NCBI RefSeq assembly: GCF_031755915.1
Contig: NC_083382.1
Coordinates: forward strand, 3,968,001-4,032,000
From: Ziziphus jujuba
Lineage: Eukaryota > Streptophyta > Magnoliopsida > Rosales > Rhamnaceae
DNA: 64,000 bases
Direction: 5' to 3'
The notes below the pieces were generated by a model. It had not been told where the DNA came from and made no database searches. It saw nothing but the letters and a program-made list of their open reading frames with translations. The position numbers and the translations under genes were made by a program. This document shows, piece after piece, positions 32,670-45,600 of the stretch (its first letter is position 1; every line of letters starts with the position of its first letter).

Positions 32670-35574
32670 TGTAACACCCCGTCCCAAATCGCACCGGAAT
32701 CCGTGCACGTTGACCGAGGTTGACTGTTGACCGTTGACCAAAGGGGTCAAAAGTTGACTTTTAGACTCGGTGGGAATTTCGAGATGACTAGGGCACCGTG
32801 GCGAAGTGCACGATGCCACGAGTTCGTAGACTGGTAGCACGTCGAAAACGGAGCTACGGTTTGAAAGTTATGGACGAAACAAGTTGCGGTCCAAACTGTC
32901 CAAGGGGTGCCGGAGTTGACTTTTTGTTTATGGGGAATTGAGCTTTGACTCATGCATGGTTGTGAAGTGCTCGTCGATACGAGTTCACAGACTAGCGGCA
33001 CGCTCAAAACGGACATCCGGTTAAAAAGTTATGGACGTTTGAAGTTTACCGGATACCGTATTATTTTAATGTTTTTGGGTCGGTGAACAGTGAAATGCCA
33101 CGTGTCAGCTTCTGAGTGGTCCACGTGGCATGAACAGTGTCACGCAGGGTTTTAATTTTGAAAAACTCTCGGGGAAGAGAGAGAAAGAGAGAGAAGAGAG
33201 AGAAAGAGAGAGAGGAGAGAGAGAGAGGACCCGCCGGCCGCCGGTCATTTTCATGTTTTTCCGGCCTAGTTACTGTACACGCGCCGGCCAGCCAGATTGC
33301 CCACCTCATTTCCGGCAAAACCTCCAAATTTCACGGCGAACGGCCGCCGGACGCGCCCGGATCGGACGTCCGAAGTTTGGCGGCGATTTTTCCCCCTCCA
33401 CCGCCGGCCACCGCGAATCGGCACTATTCCGGCCGATATACAGTACACGCGCCATACACCCAGCATCCTCTCCTCAAGTCCGGCCTACCCACCAAAAATC
33501 ACGGCCATCGGACCACCGACGCGCCGGGATCGGAGCGTTTTCCGGCGAGGGGTCGAAAATCTTCAAACGGTGATTTCTCCGCCGTCCGACCTCCGTTTTG
33601 CTCACCGTCGGTCCCGTTGGATTGCTCTCCTCACGATCTACAAATCTACAAAATTTCACAGCAAACGGCCACCGTCGGAAAATACTGTTCCGGTGACGGT
33701 TGCCGGTGACGTGGCGGCCCGCCGGAAAATACTGTTCCGGCGAGTACCCGAAAATTCCGGCCAGCTCCAGTCCGCAGTGTTCGACCTCCTGAATCCAAAT
33801 CCGACTTCCGTTTCCACCAATTCGCGACGGTTTGGGAGAATTGCGGAGCCGAAACCCGAAAAGCTTCCCGATAAAATTCCGACCCCGTCGGGTACGATCA
33901 TCGGAAATTAAGACCGGATCTGTGATTAGCATCACTCGAGCTTCGATTCGGTATATAATTCGTAAATTTTAGTTATCGTTTGGTGTTCGCTCCCCGGGTA
34001 CCCATTTGGGGATTACCCGAATAAAATATTAATATTTGTGGTTTTGGTACTGTGGATGTTTTAGGTGCACGTGCAAGTAGCGGAGTCGATCCTGCGGAGG
34101 ATCTTGATTGAGATACGTGCACAAGGTGAGTGACCCACCTTCAAATTAATTTTGGGGAATTTAATTGATGAATATATTATGTGTGAATTAAATATTTGGA
34201 ATTTAATTTCTATGTGCCAAATATTTATTGGATTTATTGTAGAATTATTTATGAATTTATTGGATTTAAGAAAATGCGAATTCTACAAATTTATGCCGTG
34301 TGGAATTATTTTATGGTTTTGAGGATTTTGAAATTGGTGTGGTTTTAATGGTAAATTGGGCACGATTTGATTTTCAAATATTTCAAAGAAAATATTTGGT
34401 TATGTTGCTGATTTCAATTTTTATAAAATATGCCCATGGAATATTATGAGATTTGACTATGATATTTCGAGAATTATTTATGCTTGGAAAAATGTGGATA
34501 TTTAAATTGATGGATTTGGAAGTTGGTGGATTTGAAAATCATGGAATTTATGGCATTAATTATAAAGAAATTGTGGAGAATTTCCCGGTTCAAGCGGATG
34601 GATTATGCCCGCTATGCTTATGAAAAATGTGAAATTTGTTTTATGATTTAAATTTATGGATTTTATGATTTTTAGATGCACCGTGCACGTACTGGTGTTC
34701 TGATTATGTGATATGGTTAGTGTGCACACGGTTGTGATTAGCGCGCAGGTGGGTGTGAGTAGCACGCGGTTGATATTATGAGGGTGTCCTGTGGATGCCA
34801 TCGGAGAGGGCGGCCACCCCCCTTTGGCCGGGACACCAGGTTAGCAGCGGCGCTGTGGGACGCCACGCGACCGTATGCCGGTTTCTTTCTATAACCTCCT
34901 GTCTGGCGGTACCTTGGGACGCTGGGTACTGTTGGCGCCACTGGTATATAGTGGGTGCATCAAATGATTTTCAGAACTGTGTTTTAAAAATAAAATGTTA
35001 ATGAAAAATATAATTGTTACCGCTTCTGGTATTTAATTGATGTCTTGGTTTTCGGGAAATATGAATAAAGGGTTTTGTGAAAATGTTTTAAAAGGGGAAC
35101 CTTTCCAACTGAGAGAATTGTAAGGGTTTTGAGAGAAATTATTATTTCCAACTAATTATTATTTATATACCTATTACCGTGGTATGATAGTGTAGAGTAG
35201 TAGGGTCGCTCACTGAGATGATTAGCATCTCACACTCTTAAATTCCGTTCCTCTAGGTACCAGGTTGTTGGTGTTCACTCGGAGCGGACTTGATCTTCCT
35301 CGCTGTTTTAGTTCGGCAGTACCCTGTTTGTATTTATTTTGCACTGGATTACTGTATTTATTTTGAAGTGCTGAAATTTGTGGAATCAATTTGTAGTATT
35401 GTGGGAGGAATAAGGGGATATTTTTGAAGTGTATTTTCAGTGCAGGTAAGTTTGTGGTAAGTAAATCGCTTAGGGGAGGCTCTGCCGGATTTTCCGTTGG
35501 AGGGTTCGGTAGGGTTTCCCTGGGATCAGGGCTGTCTAGGGTTCTGGGGAAGGGATTCTGGACGGGTCCTGACA
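32670..35574 (+). repeat. LTR 2, shared by both elements
   Basis: 2905 bases, same ends and length as LTR 1 and LTR 3. It has private changes such as caaatctacaaaat (gc in the others) and attaccgtgg (attatcgtgg in the others). No target duplication borders it: a polypurine tract is on its left and a primer-binding site on its right. Confidence 0.93.
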
Positions 35575-38027
35575 GTTGGTATCAGAGCTCTAGGTTCTAG
35601 TATTCCTAAGGGACTGTGCATTGTTGTGTGTCCCATCCGTGTCTAATCTCTCCTTTTACCCGTGTGAAAGCGTTCTTTCTGTTTGTCTCGAAGTAAATTC
35701 GTTGCCCGAGTTTGAATAACTCTAATCTTCGAGGGTGTCAATTAGGATCATCTAGCCTAACGGGGAATTCCTATGGCCTAGTCGATGGTCGAGGATGCCT
35801 TTTCTTTTTGAAGGTCAAGCTTATCATCGTGAATGGTATCCGTTTCGTTCATGGAGAAGAATGATGATTGCCTAAGGATGTGTGTTGATCGATTTCAAGG
35901 CGTCAAAATATTTTCCCGATCGATTATCAAAATTTAAATGCTTTTCAAAGTGGTATTTGAAATTAAAGGTGTTTTATTCAAGTATTTTTGGTTTGTGTTC
36001 ATACATGTATTTTTATGTATGTTGTTTGAATATTATACTGCACCATATGGAGGCGGCGAACCAATGTGGTCCATGTAGAGCTAGCCCCATGATCATGTTG
36101 CCTACGAGCCCGGGGAATTGGACGGCCAATATAGGCAACCACCCTGGTTTGTATTGGTAGCAGAGTGTCGGCGACAGTTGGAATCATGGATTACGTAACA
36201 TGTAGAAGGTGTTGTACGTACCTCCATTACAAGCGTGCATATTTTATTTTATGCTATGAATTTTAAGATATGAATTTCAATGTGGAGTTTTAACAATTGC
36301 CTATGCAAGTTAGGTATAGTTGAAAAATATATTTTATTATTTGTTTTATGTTATGGTTTTTCCAAAAGCGACTTAAGGTTAAGTATCGCCAGTCGAGAAT
36401 CCAAAGCAGGGTATCGTTGAGTTCAAAAAGGAGATCCTAAAGGAAGCACGCGATTCAAGGTATGCGATACACCCCAAGGGTACCAAGACGTATGGAATGC
36501 TCACTAGGTAACATTGTGGTTTGGCACGATAAAGGAAGTTGCAAGATCCGAATAAAGGTACTTAGGTCACCGATAAGTAAGAGTAGGGAGATGTAAACAT
36601 GGATTTCGTGCTTAAACTATCGTTCACAAAGAGAAGGTACGACAGCGTTTAGAGAATCAAGCAAGCTCCGGATAGCGACTAAAGTTCTACTTGGTGGTTG
36701 ATGAGGTTAATGAGATGAGGATGATTCCTTAGGCATGGTTGGATGTTTAAGCATGGTTATTTTTCATTCTAGAAGCTAAGATCTTGATATCTTATTTCCT
36801 TGGAGATTTAAGGTTCGTATTGGTGGTGCTTTATCGATTCAAGGTGGTTGATATTGTTGGTGATAATTTACAATGATAAGGAGTATGATTTTTGGGACGG
36901 AGTTAGAATTTAAGAAGTGTGGAATACTTTATTGGGTTAAGGATCTAGTGATTTGTTCATAGTATTGGTGGTGATGCTAGAATTAAGATTTAAATTTCTT
37001 ATTGCTTGAGGTGTGGATTCATGGAATCTATTTGAAATGGGGGAAACTTAGGGTTTTCAAGAATGGTATTTGGATGTTGAGAATTTTATTCATGACCTTG
37101 ATGAATTTAGTTAAAAGAAAGATTGATGTTTGTCGAGGTTAAGACTATTGGTTAATCAATGAGGAGCAAGGGTTTTATAATTGTAAGTACTAGGAGGGTA
37201 ATCGAAGACAAGTGAATTAATCTCAACCTTAACTTGGTGATACCAGTATTTGGGGAAATTAGACTTAAGTTCTAATCTAACCTTTTAAAGTGCTGATCGA
37301 GTCACGAGAGTTGGTTGTTGGTTTAAGGATGCATGCTTTAGAAGCACCTTATGGTTAGCGTTCGACTATGACCAAGACTTGCAGATCGTGTTCTCGTGGA
37401 CCAATTTTAATATCCTTAATTAGTGGGCATGAGAAGGAAAGTTGCACAAGAGGGAAGTTAAAGTCACTATTAGGCGAATGTAGTGGCAGATGCCTTGAGT
37501 AAGAAGGCTACTGGATCCCTTGCTCACATCCAAGTCATCCAACTACCTCTCATGGTGGAGTTGAAGAAGATGGGGGTGTTAATGCATATGCATCCTTCAG
37601 GAGTTCTCATGGCTAGCTTCCAGGTACGACCGGTGTTGGTGGATCGTATAGTAGAGACCCAAATGGAAGATCCTAAGTTGAGGACAATTAAGGGCAAGGT
37701 ACAAGAAGGTCTTGATCTGGAATTTTCCATAAGGAGGGATGGAGCCCTCGTGTATAAAGGACGACTTTGCGTTCCGGATATCCCAGGACTCAAGAAGGAG
37801 ATTTTAGAGGAGGCGCACAGCTCGATGTATGCGATGCATCCTGGGAGTACCAAGATGTACCGGACGCTTGTTAAGTATTATTGGTGGATTGGTATGAAGA
37901 GAGAAGTGGCAGACTTCGTATCAAAGTGTTTGATTTGTCAACAAGTGAAAGCAGAAAGACAGAAGCCTTCGGGACTACTCCAACCTTTACCGATTCCTGT
38001 GTGGAAGTGGGAAGAACTCAACATGGA
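35199..38027 (+). repeat. single copy of the 2829-bp block in element 2
   Basis: Matches each block of the triplication base for base apart from rare differences, and continues at both ends into uninterrupted LTR and integrase sequence. It therefore shows the arrangement before the triplication. Confidence 0.9.
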
Positions 38028-38170
38028 CTTCGTATTCAAGCTTCCTTCCACACCTAGAAGGTACGACGGCATTTGGGTAATCATTGATCGTCTCACCAAG
38101 TCGGCACACTTCCTACCGGTACGAGAACGTTTTTCACCCGAGAAGTTAGCCCAGTTGTTCGTGCAAGGCA
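37483..38170 (+). pseudogene. integrase N-terminal half, element 2
   Basis: Same frame and same junction as 30740-31427: HHCC finger, first catalytic Asp, then loss of the frame at the join with gag near 38170. The identical junction shows the scrambled order existed before the locus became tandem. Confidence 0.85.
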
Positions 38171-38864
38171 TACGTGGGATCAGTTCAAGATGGCCTTCTC
38201 TACTGAGTTTTGTCCTCCTGCCTACCGTGAAGCAAGAAGGAGAGAGTTCGAAGAACTACGACAGGGGAACATGACAGTGACAGAGTACAAGAGGAGATTC
38301 CGAGAACTATCAGAATTCTACATGCACCTAATTCCCGACGATCACACGAAGAAGGTGAGATTCATAGACGGATTGAAAGAGAGCATCGGCTACACCCTTT
38401 CTGGATCAGTACATCCCACCTATCAGTCCGCCAGGGATGCAGCGCTCGAGCTAGAGAGACAGGAGGAGATACACAGACCCTCGAGGCGCAGATCATTCGA
38501 AGGTTCGTATAGCGGAGTACCTCAACAGGGGGCAACTAAAAGAAGCCATAGTTCAGGCTCAGACAATGATGGGTTAAGCCCACGAGGCAGATTCCAGAGG
38601 AGAGATAGTTATCGTATGCCCCAGCCAGCTCGCCATTCGATCAGTGTGGATACAAGCTCGTACCAGCAGTCACGCATTGGTTCTCCGCGGATTTGTCCAC
38701 TTTGTAGGGGGAATCATTCTGGGCAGTGTCAGATGGATGGTTTATGCTTTCGGTGTGGGCAGCCAGGCCACATAAGGAGGGATTGCCCTTATGGTAGCGG
38801 CAGTGTGCTAGGAGCAGGTCGACGGACACAGCATACGGGAGTATTTCCAGGACAGAGTTCCTAG
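38171..38864 (+). CDS. Gag, N-terminally truncated, element 2
   Basis: Identical in sequence to the element 1 gag, including the zinc knuckle and the terminal TAG at 38862-38864. Confidence 0.85.
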
Positions 38865-39365
38865 GGGAGTCAGCCAGTAGGAGTTTCTTCGGGATCAGTC
38901 CAGCCGTCTGCAGGATTTAGTCGAGGTAGAGGAAGGAGACCCCAGCAGACAAGTCAAGGCCGGGTGTTTGCTATGACGCAGCAGGGAGCCAGGACTACGC
39001 CCGATGATTTCACAGGTACTTTGACTATTTTTGGTAATGACACATGTGTACTTATAGACCCGGGAGCAACACATTCGTTCATCTCAAGAGAGTCTGTCGT
39101 TCGGGTCGGTATGACCCCTACTCCTTTAGAATGTCTGCTAGAAATAGCCACTCCTGTAGGAGAATCCTTGTGGCCTAGCCAGTTAATCAAGGAATGTTTC
39201 TTCTGCATCGAAGATCAAGTGATGGAAGCGGATCTGATCCTGTTGGATCTATTCGGACTTGAAGTAAGTTTGGGCATGGATTGGTTGGTAAGGAACTACT
39301 TAGTCGAGGAAGCGACATGGGAGCCCGAAGCGCAGGTGCGTGATCAGAACCCTTATCTGTTCTAG
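38865..39365 (+). CDS. aspartic protease joined to chromodomain tail, element 2
   Basis: Copy of 32122-32622, with DPGATHSF active site and the chromodomain end NPYLF before the stop. The polypurine tract and LTR 3 follow within 50 bases. Confidence 0.85.
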   Translation, partial: GSQPVGVSSGSVQPSAGFSRGRGRRPQQTSQGRVFAMTQQGARTTPDDFTGTLTIFGNDTCVLIDPGATHSFISRESVVRVGMTPTPLECLLEIATPVGESLWPSQLIKECFFCIEDQVMEADLILLDLFGLEVSLGMDWLVRNYLVEEATWEPEAQVRDQNPYLF

Positions 39366-39412
39366 TGACGTGCGGAAATTTCGAGGACGAAATTTTTGTA
39401 AGGGGGGAAGGC

Positions 39413-42317
39413 TGTAACACCCCGTCCCAAATCGCACCGGAATCCGTGCACGTTGACCGAGGTTGACTGTTGACCGTTGACCAAAGGGGTCAAAAGTTGA
39501 CTTTTAGACTCGGTGGGAATTTCGAGATGACTAGGGCACCGTGGCGAAGTGCACGATGCCACGAGTTCGTAGACTGGTAGCACGTCGAAAACGGAGCTAC
39601 GGTTTGAAAGTTATGGACGAAACAAGTTGCGGTCCAAACTGTCCAAGGGGTGCCGGAGTTGACTTTTTGTTTATGGGGAATTGAGCTTTGACTCATGCAT
39701 GGTTGTGAAGTGCTCGTCGATACGAGTTCACAGACTAGCGGCACGCTCAAAACGGACATCCGGTTAAAAAGTTATGGACGTTTGAAGTTTACCGGATACC
39801 GTATTATTTTAATGTTTTTGGGTCGGTGAACAGTGAAATGCCATGTGTCAGCTTCTGAGTGGTCCACGTGGCATGAACAGTGTCACGCAGGGTTTTAATT
39901 TTGAAAAACTCTCGGGGAAGAGAGAGAAAGAGAGAGAAGAGAGAGAAAGAGAGAGAGGAGAGAGAGAGAGGACCCGCCGGCCGCCGGTCATTTTCATGTT
40001 TTTCCGGCCTAGTTACTGTACACGCGCCGGCCAGCCAGATTGCCCACCTCATTTCCGGCAAAACCTCCAAATTTCACGGCGAACGGCCGCCGGACGCGCC
40101 CGGATCGGACGTCCGAAGTTTGGCGGCGATTTTTCCCCCTCCACCGCCGGCCACCGCGAATCGGCACTATTCCGGCCGATATACAGTACACGCGCCATAC
40201 ACCCAGCATCCTCTCCTCAAGTCCGGCCTACCCACCAAAAATCACGGCCATCGGACCACCGACGCGCCGGGATCGGAGCGTTTTCCGGCGAGGGGTCGAA
40301 AATCTTCAAACGGTGATTTCTCCGCCGTCCGACCTCCGTTTTGCTCACCGTCGGTCCCGTTGGATTGCTCTCCTCACGATCTACAAATCTGCAAAATTTC
40401 ACAGCAAACGGCCACCGTCGGAAAATACTGTTCCGGTGACGGTTGCCGGTGACGTGGCGGCCCGCCGGAAAATACTGTTCCGGCGAGTACCCGAAAATTC
40501 CGGCCAGCTCCAGTCCGCAGTGTTCGACCTCCTGAATCCAAATCCGACTTCCGTTTCCACCAATTCGCGACGGTTTGGGAGAATTGCGGAGCCGAAACCC
40601 GAAAAGCTTCAAGATAAAATTCCGACCCCGTCGGGTACGATCATCGGAAATTAAGACCGGATCTGTGATTAGCATCACTCGAGCTTCGATTCGGTATATA
40701 ATTCGTAAATTTTAGTTATCGTTTGGTGTTCGCTCCCCGGGTACCCATTTGGGGATTACCCGAATAAAATATTAATATTTGTGGTTTTGGTACTGTGGAT
40801 GTTTTAGGTGCACGTGCAAGTAGCGGAGTCGATCCTGCGGAGGATCTTGATTGAGATACGTGCACAAGGTGAGTGACCCACCTTCAAATTAATTTTGGGG
40901 AATTTAATTGATGAATATATTATGTGTGAATTAAATATTTGGAATTTAATTTCTATGTGCCAAATATTTATTGGATTTATTGTAGAATTATTTATGAATT
41001 TATTGGATTTAAGAAAATGCGAATTCTACAAATTTATGCCGTGTGGAATTATTTTATGGTTTTGAGGATTTTGAAATTGGTGTGGTTTTAATGGTAAATT
41101 GGGCACGATTTGATTTTCAAATATTTCAAAGAAAATATTTGGTTATGTTGCTGATTTCAATTTTTATAAAATATGCCCATGGAATATTATGAGATTTGAC
41201 TATGATATTTCGAGAATTATTTATGCTTGGAAAAATGTGGATATTTAAATTGATGGATTTGGAAGTTGGTGGATTTGAAAATCATGGAATTTATGGCATT
41301 AATTATAAAGAAATTGTGGAGAATTTCCCGGTTCAAGCGGATGGATTATGCCCGCTATGCTTATGAAAAATGTGAAATTTGTTTTATGATTTAAATTTAT
41401 GGATTTTATGATTTTTAGATGCACCGTGCACGTACTGGTGTTCTGATTATGTGATATGGTTAGTGTGCACACGGTTGTGATTAGCGCGCAGGTGGGTGTG
41501 AGTAGCACGCGGTTGATATTATGAGGGTGTCCTGTGGATGCCATCGGAGAGGGCGGCCACCCCCCTTTGGCCGGGACACCAGGTTAGCAGCGGCGCTGTG
41601 GGACGCCACGCGACCGTATGCCGGTTTCTTTCTATAACCTCCTGTCTGGCGGTACCTTGGGACGCTGGGTACTGTTGGCGCCACTGGTATATAGTGGGTG
41701 CATCAAATGATTTTCAGAACTGTGTTTTAAAAATAAAATGTTAATGAAAAATATAATTGTTACCGCTTCTGGTATTTAATTGATGTCTTGGTTTTCGGGA
41801 AATATGAATAAAGGGTTTTGTGAAAATGTTTTAAAAGGGGAACCTTTCCAACTGAGAGAATTGTAAGGGTTTTGAGAGAAATTATTATTTCCAACTAATT
41901 ATTATTTATATACCTATTATCGTGGTATGATAGTGTAGAGTAGTAGGGTCGCTCACTGAGATGATTAGCATCTCACACTCTTAAATTCCGTTCCTCTAGG
42001 TACCAGGTTGTTGGTGTTCACTCGGAGCGGACTTGATCTTCCTCGCTGTTTTAGTTCGGCAGTACCCTGTTTGTATTTATTTTGCACTGGATTACTGTAT
42101 TTATTTTGAAGTGCTGAAATTTGTGGAATCAATTTGTAGTATTGTGGGAGGAATAAGGGGATATTTTTGAAGTGTATTTTCAGTGCAGGTAAGTTTGTGG
42201 TAAGTAAATCGCTTAGGGGAGGCTCTGCCGGATTTTCCGTTGGAGGGTTCGGTAGGGTTTCCCTGGGATCAGGGCTGTCTAGGGTTCTGGGGAAGGGATT
42301 CTGGACGGGTCCTGACA
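39413..42317 (+). repeat. LTR 3 of tandem gypsy locus
   Basis: 2905 bases, followed by the right target duplication atcag. Private changes include ccatgtgtcag (ccacgtgtcag elsewhere) and gcttcaagataa (gcttcccgataa elsewhere). Confidence 0.93.
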
Positions 42318-42322
42318 ATCAG

Positions 42323-42633
42323 TATATGTATATAGCAACGAAGAAACAATTATACTAAAATCGTTTTCATTTTCAGTTTTGCAGATGTATTTTTGTATAT
42401 ATAGAAATTAAATATAGAAAAACCCATCTATATATTTCATTTATGTTTTTTTAAATAGGTATATATTACTTATGTTGCAATATCATGGCGTACCCACGGA
42501 CAACAAAAAAGAAGAGACTTTACATAAATAGTTGGAGAGAAGTTATTGTTATTTGAATAAGGAGCCAGATTGACTTCCACCTTTTATCACTGCTATGCTT
42601 CATCTACTTAATCAATATATTGTCTTTCTTCTT

Positions 42634-42672
<39 letters not shown>

Positions 42673-45600
42673 GTTCTTTCTCTTCCTGTCAACAAAAGAA
42701 AAAGAAAAAAATAGAAGAGAAAAAAGATATGTGGAGAGAAGTGTGATAGAAATTTTAATTAAAATTAAACTTTGGCTACGCTACTGCAAAGTTCAATATA
42801 TCTTGTGTACGAGGTTTTGAAGCATCTTTGTTTTAGGCATATTCAAACATTAAATCCAAGGAATACACAAGGAAAGAATAGAATTGTATAATAATAATCA
42901 ACCACCATTCAATTACAATCCAAATAAAAGTTCCATCAACACCCTAGATAGTAAATCTAGCAATCCATGTACAAAATATCAACCAAATCCAAAATAAAAT
43001 ATATATTGATCATTAAACCCATGTCAAACACAATATATATATATATATATATATACGTATATATAGAAATTCAATTTAGAGAGCAATAAAAGATAGAGAA
43101 AACTCAAAGGAGGAGGAATTTTGTAGTAGAATCTCTTCAATCTTCAATCTTCAATCTTCAATCTTCTTCCAAGCCCAAGCTTTCTCTCTCTAAATTGGGT
43201 GTGTTGCTCTCTAGTTCTTCTCCAAGCTATCTACAATGGTGGCTCCCCTTTTTTTTTTTCACCCTACCAAACCTCCTCAAATAAAACCCCCTTAAATCAT
43301 CTCCAAAATCCTAGCCTTAAATCCAACCTTTAGATTAAGATCAAAGAGTCCTAGAAATGCACATGGCTTTCACATGCTTATTTAAATGAGTTACATGATT
43401 TGTATATGCAAATCTCTACATTAAAAGCACATGTCTTGAACATGCCCTCATTAAAGCTACATGTTGACCAAAATCAATAAAAATCAAAATTAGATATTAA
43501 AATACGGAAAGTCAACATTTTGAAAATATTGAATAATTAGTGGCATGTTTGACTTGGTTGAGATATGTTGAGCCTTCTTCCTCTCCAAATTGATCTCCAA
43601 AGCTTCAAAAATTATGAAAGTTACTCTTAATTTCACTTTAGAGTTTATCTACACAAATACACAAAAACATATCAAAATAACCATAAATGCTTGAGTTTTC
43701 CACAAATAATCAATTTATAGAAGACTAAATAAATGAGCTAAAACTCACTTATCAACATCGTTCTCAAATTTATTGTTTGGACGGAGAAACAACTAACTAT
43801 GTTTTGCTATATCAAATTCTAATTAGTTAAAATATTAAATAATTTACCAAAAAGATTTGAAATCTTAACTAAACTAGGTAGGATTAAATATTCTTTTTAT
43901 TTTATTTTAATTCAATTTTTGAGAGAAAGCTATAATTTCAATGATTTTGACAAATTTAATTTGCCTTTCACACCAAATTTATTGCAAATTTATAAAACAA
44001 AATAAACATTTATACCTTTGAAGATGAAAAATATAGTTGATTTTGACATTAATTAACTAAACTAAAGTAAATAAATATTTTTATTAAGAAAAAAGGCCAA
44101 TTGGAAGAAATATGTATTAAATTCATAAGTTCTGCAACTCAATTTTTGTGTAATTAAAACAGAAAGTTAGTAGATAAATAAGTATTGTGATAATCATATC
44201 TTTGTTTGAATTGCATATTTCTTTCGTTATTAAATAATTATAATGTCCAACAATATATTTAATATAGTGGTCAAGTAACGATTATTTTGGGAAAAATCAT
44301 ATATTTTGATTATATTTACTTCAAAAACTATTTCAATTATATTAAATAGTTATTATCGTTAAAAATTTATTATTAAGATAAAAAATATTAAAATAGAAAA
44401 TAAAAAGATAAAAAAGTTAATGTACGGAAGAGTTGACGAGGGGTACAATCAGATTTTGAAGGTTAAATTGGTCAACAACAAATAAAGAATTGAAAAAAAA
44501 AAATATTTGAGAGGGGCACTGTTCCCCAGGTCCGTCCATGTATGAAAATAGGGGCGTTCGACCGATTAAGAAGTTTTTATTAATAGTTATTTGAAATAAC
44601 TATTGCCTACACTACTTAGAGAAAAAAACGATATGTTTATCAAAAGTAGAACTAAAAAATATTAAAAATTTTTAATTAGAAATATCATGTCTATGTAGTA
44701 TTTCTTCGAGGAAAATAATATATCTATTCTAGAAATAAATAAACATTCAATATTTTTTTTTTTCTAATTTCCGTTAATTGTTTTAGATTTTACAATTATT
44801 TTTCTTTTCATTTATGTTTGATACTAAAATATTTTTTTTCAAAACCTTGGGATAATATTATATTGTAGCACAAAGCTTTGTAAAATAAAGCTATTTTAAC
44901 ATATATAATTAAAGTTATCGTTTGAAAAAATAATCATTAAGTCATCACTCATATTGAAGCCAAAAAAAAAAAAAAAAGCCATGACTCATACGTGTTTAAC
45001 CTTTTAAAATATAGAAAAATAACACAGAAAGGTTTACTAAACTAGACTGAAACCGATAATGTAGAATAATTTTTTAAGCTTTCCATAAAATAAATAAAGT
45101 AATATTATTTTAGCTTCGAGAAATCTCTCTAATATTATTGCATCTCATATGTAGCAATCACAATAAATATTGATGTAAACAGCCATCCAAATCAGCTCTA
45201 TTGACGATAAATTTACCCAAAAGAAAAGGAAAAAAGGAAAAAAATGCTCCATCAGCGATAAGCTTCATGTATTAGTTCACTAAAAGCTGTTGAATATTGT
45301 CGTTCTTGTTTCACTCAATGCAAACACATTGTATATACGTCAATCCTAAACCGACATTTATTACAATTACTAATCACTTACGCTAATTCACTACAGTCTA
45401 GCTCGTTCTTATTCCTAAATTATAATTAATTTAAGGCATGCATAATCATCCATCTTTTCAATCGGTTACAGTAAACATCTATACCTACTTCTCCACTCTA
45501 CTTTTGACATCTGTTTTCATTAGGCAACAAAAAGCTATAATCATGGGAACCATATATATTGATAATAACCAGCTACTTCGTGCCAAATGGAAAGCCAACT

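Larger units (their letters stand above)
20269..42317 (+). mobile_element. tandem Tekay/Del-like Ty3/gypsy retrotransposon locus (3 LTRs, 2 internal regions)
   Basis: The locus reads LTR (20269-23173), internal 1 (23174-32669), LTR (32670-35574), internal 2 (35575-39412), LTR (39413-42317). The outer flanks carry one target duplication, atcag (20264-20268 and 42318-42322), while the middle LTR has internal sequence on both sides, so this is one insertion site that now holds two elements sharing a central LTR. All LTRs are 2905 bases, TGTAACACCCC to CCTGACA, and differ by only a few bases. Each is followed by a tRNA-Met primer-binding site where an internal region begins, and the polypurine tract aaggggggaaggc precedes LTRs 2 and 3. 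LTR size, gag type and chromodomain remnant suggest the Tekay/Del chromovirus lineage. No reverse transcriptase is present, so the family is non-autonomous. Confidence 0.92.

Noticed and set aside
42620..42820. 66-codon frame starting with a poly-Phe run
   Set aside because: It is translation of a T homopolymer.
44512..44545. hAT-type terminal motif (RC of ccccaggtccgtccatg)
   Set aside because: No partner end or 8-bp duplication was found; catggcgtaccc at about 42486 was tried and its flank does not match.
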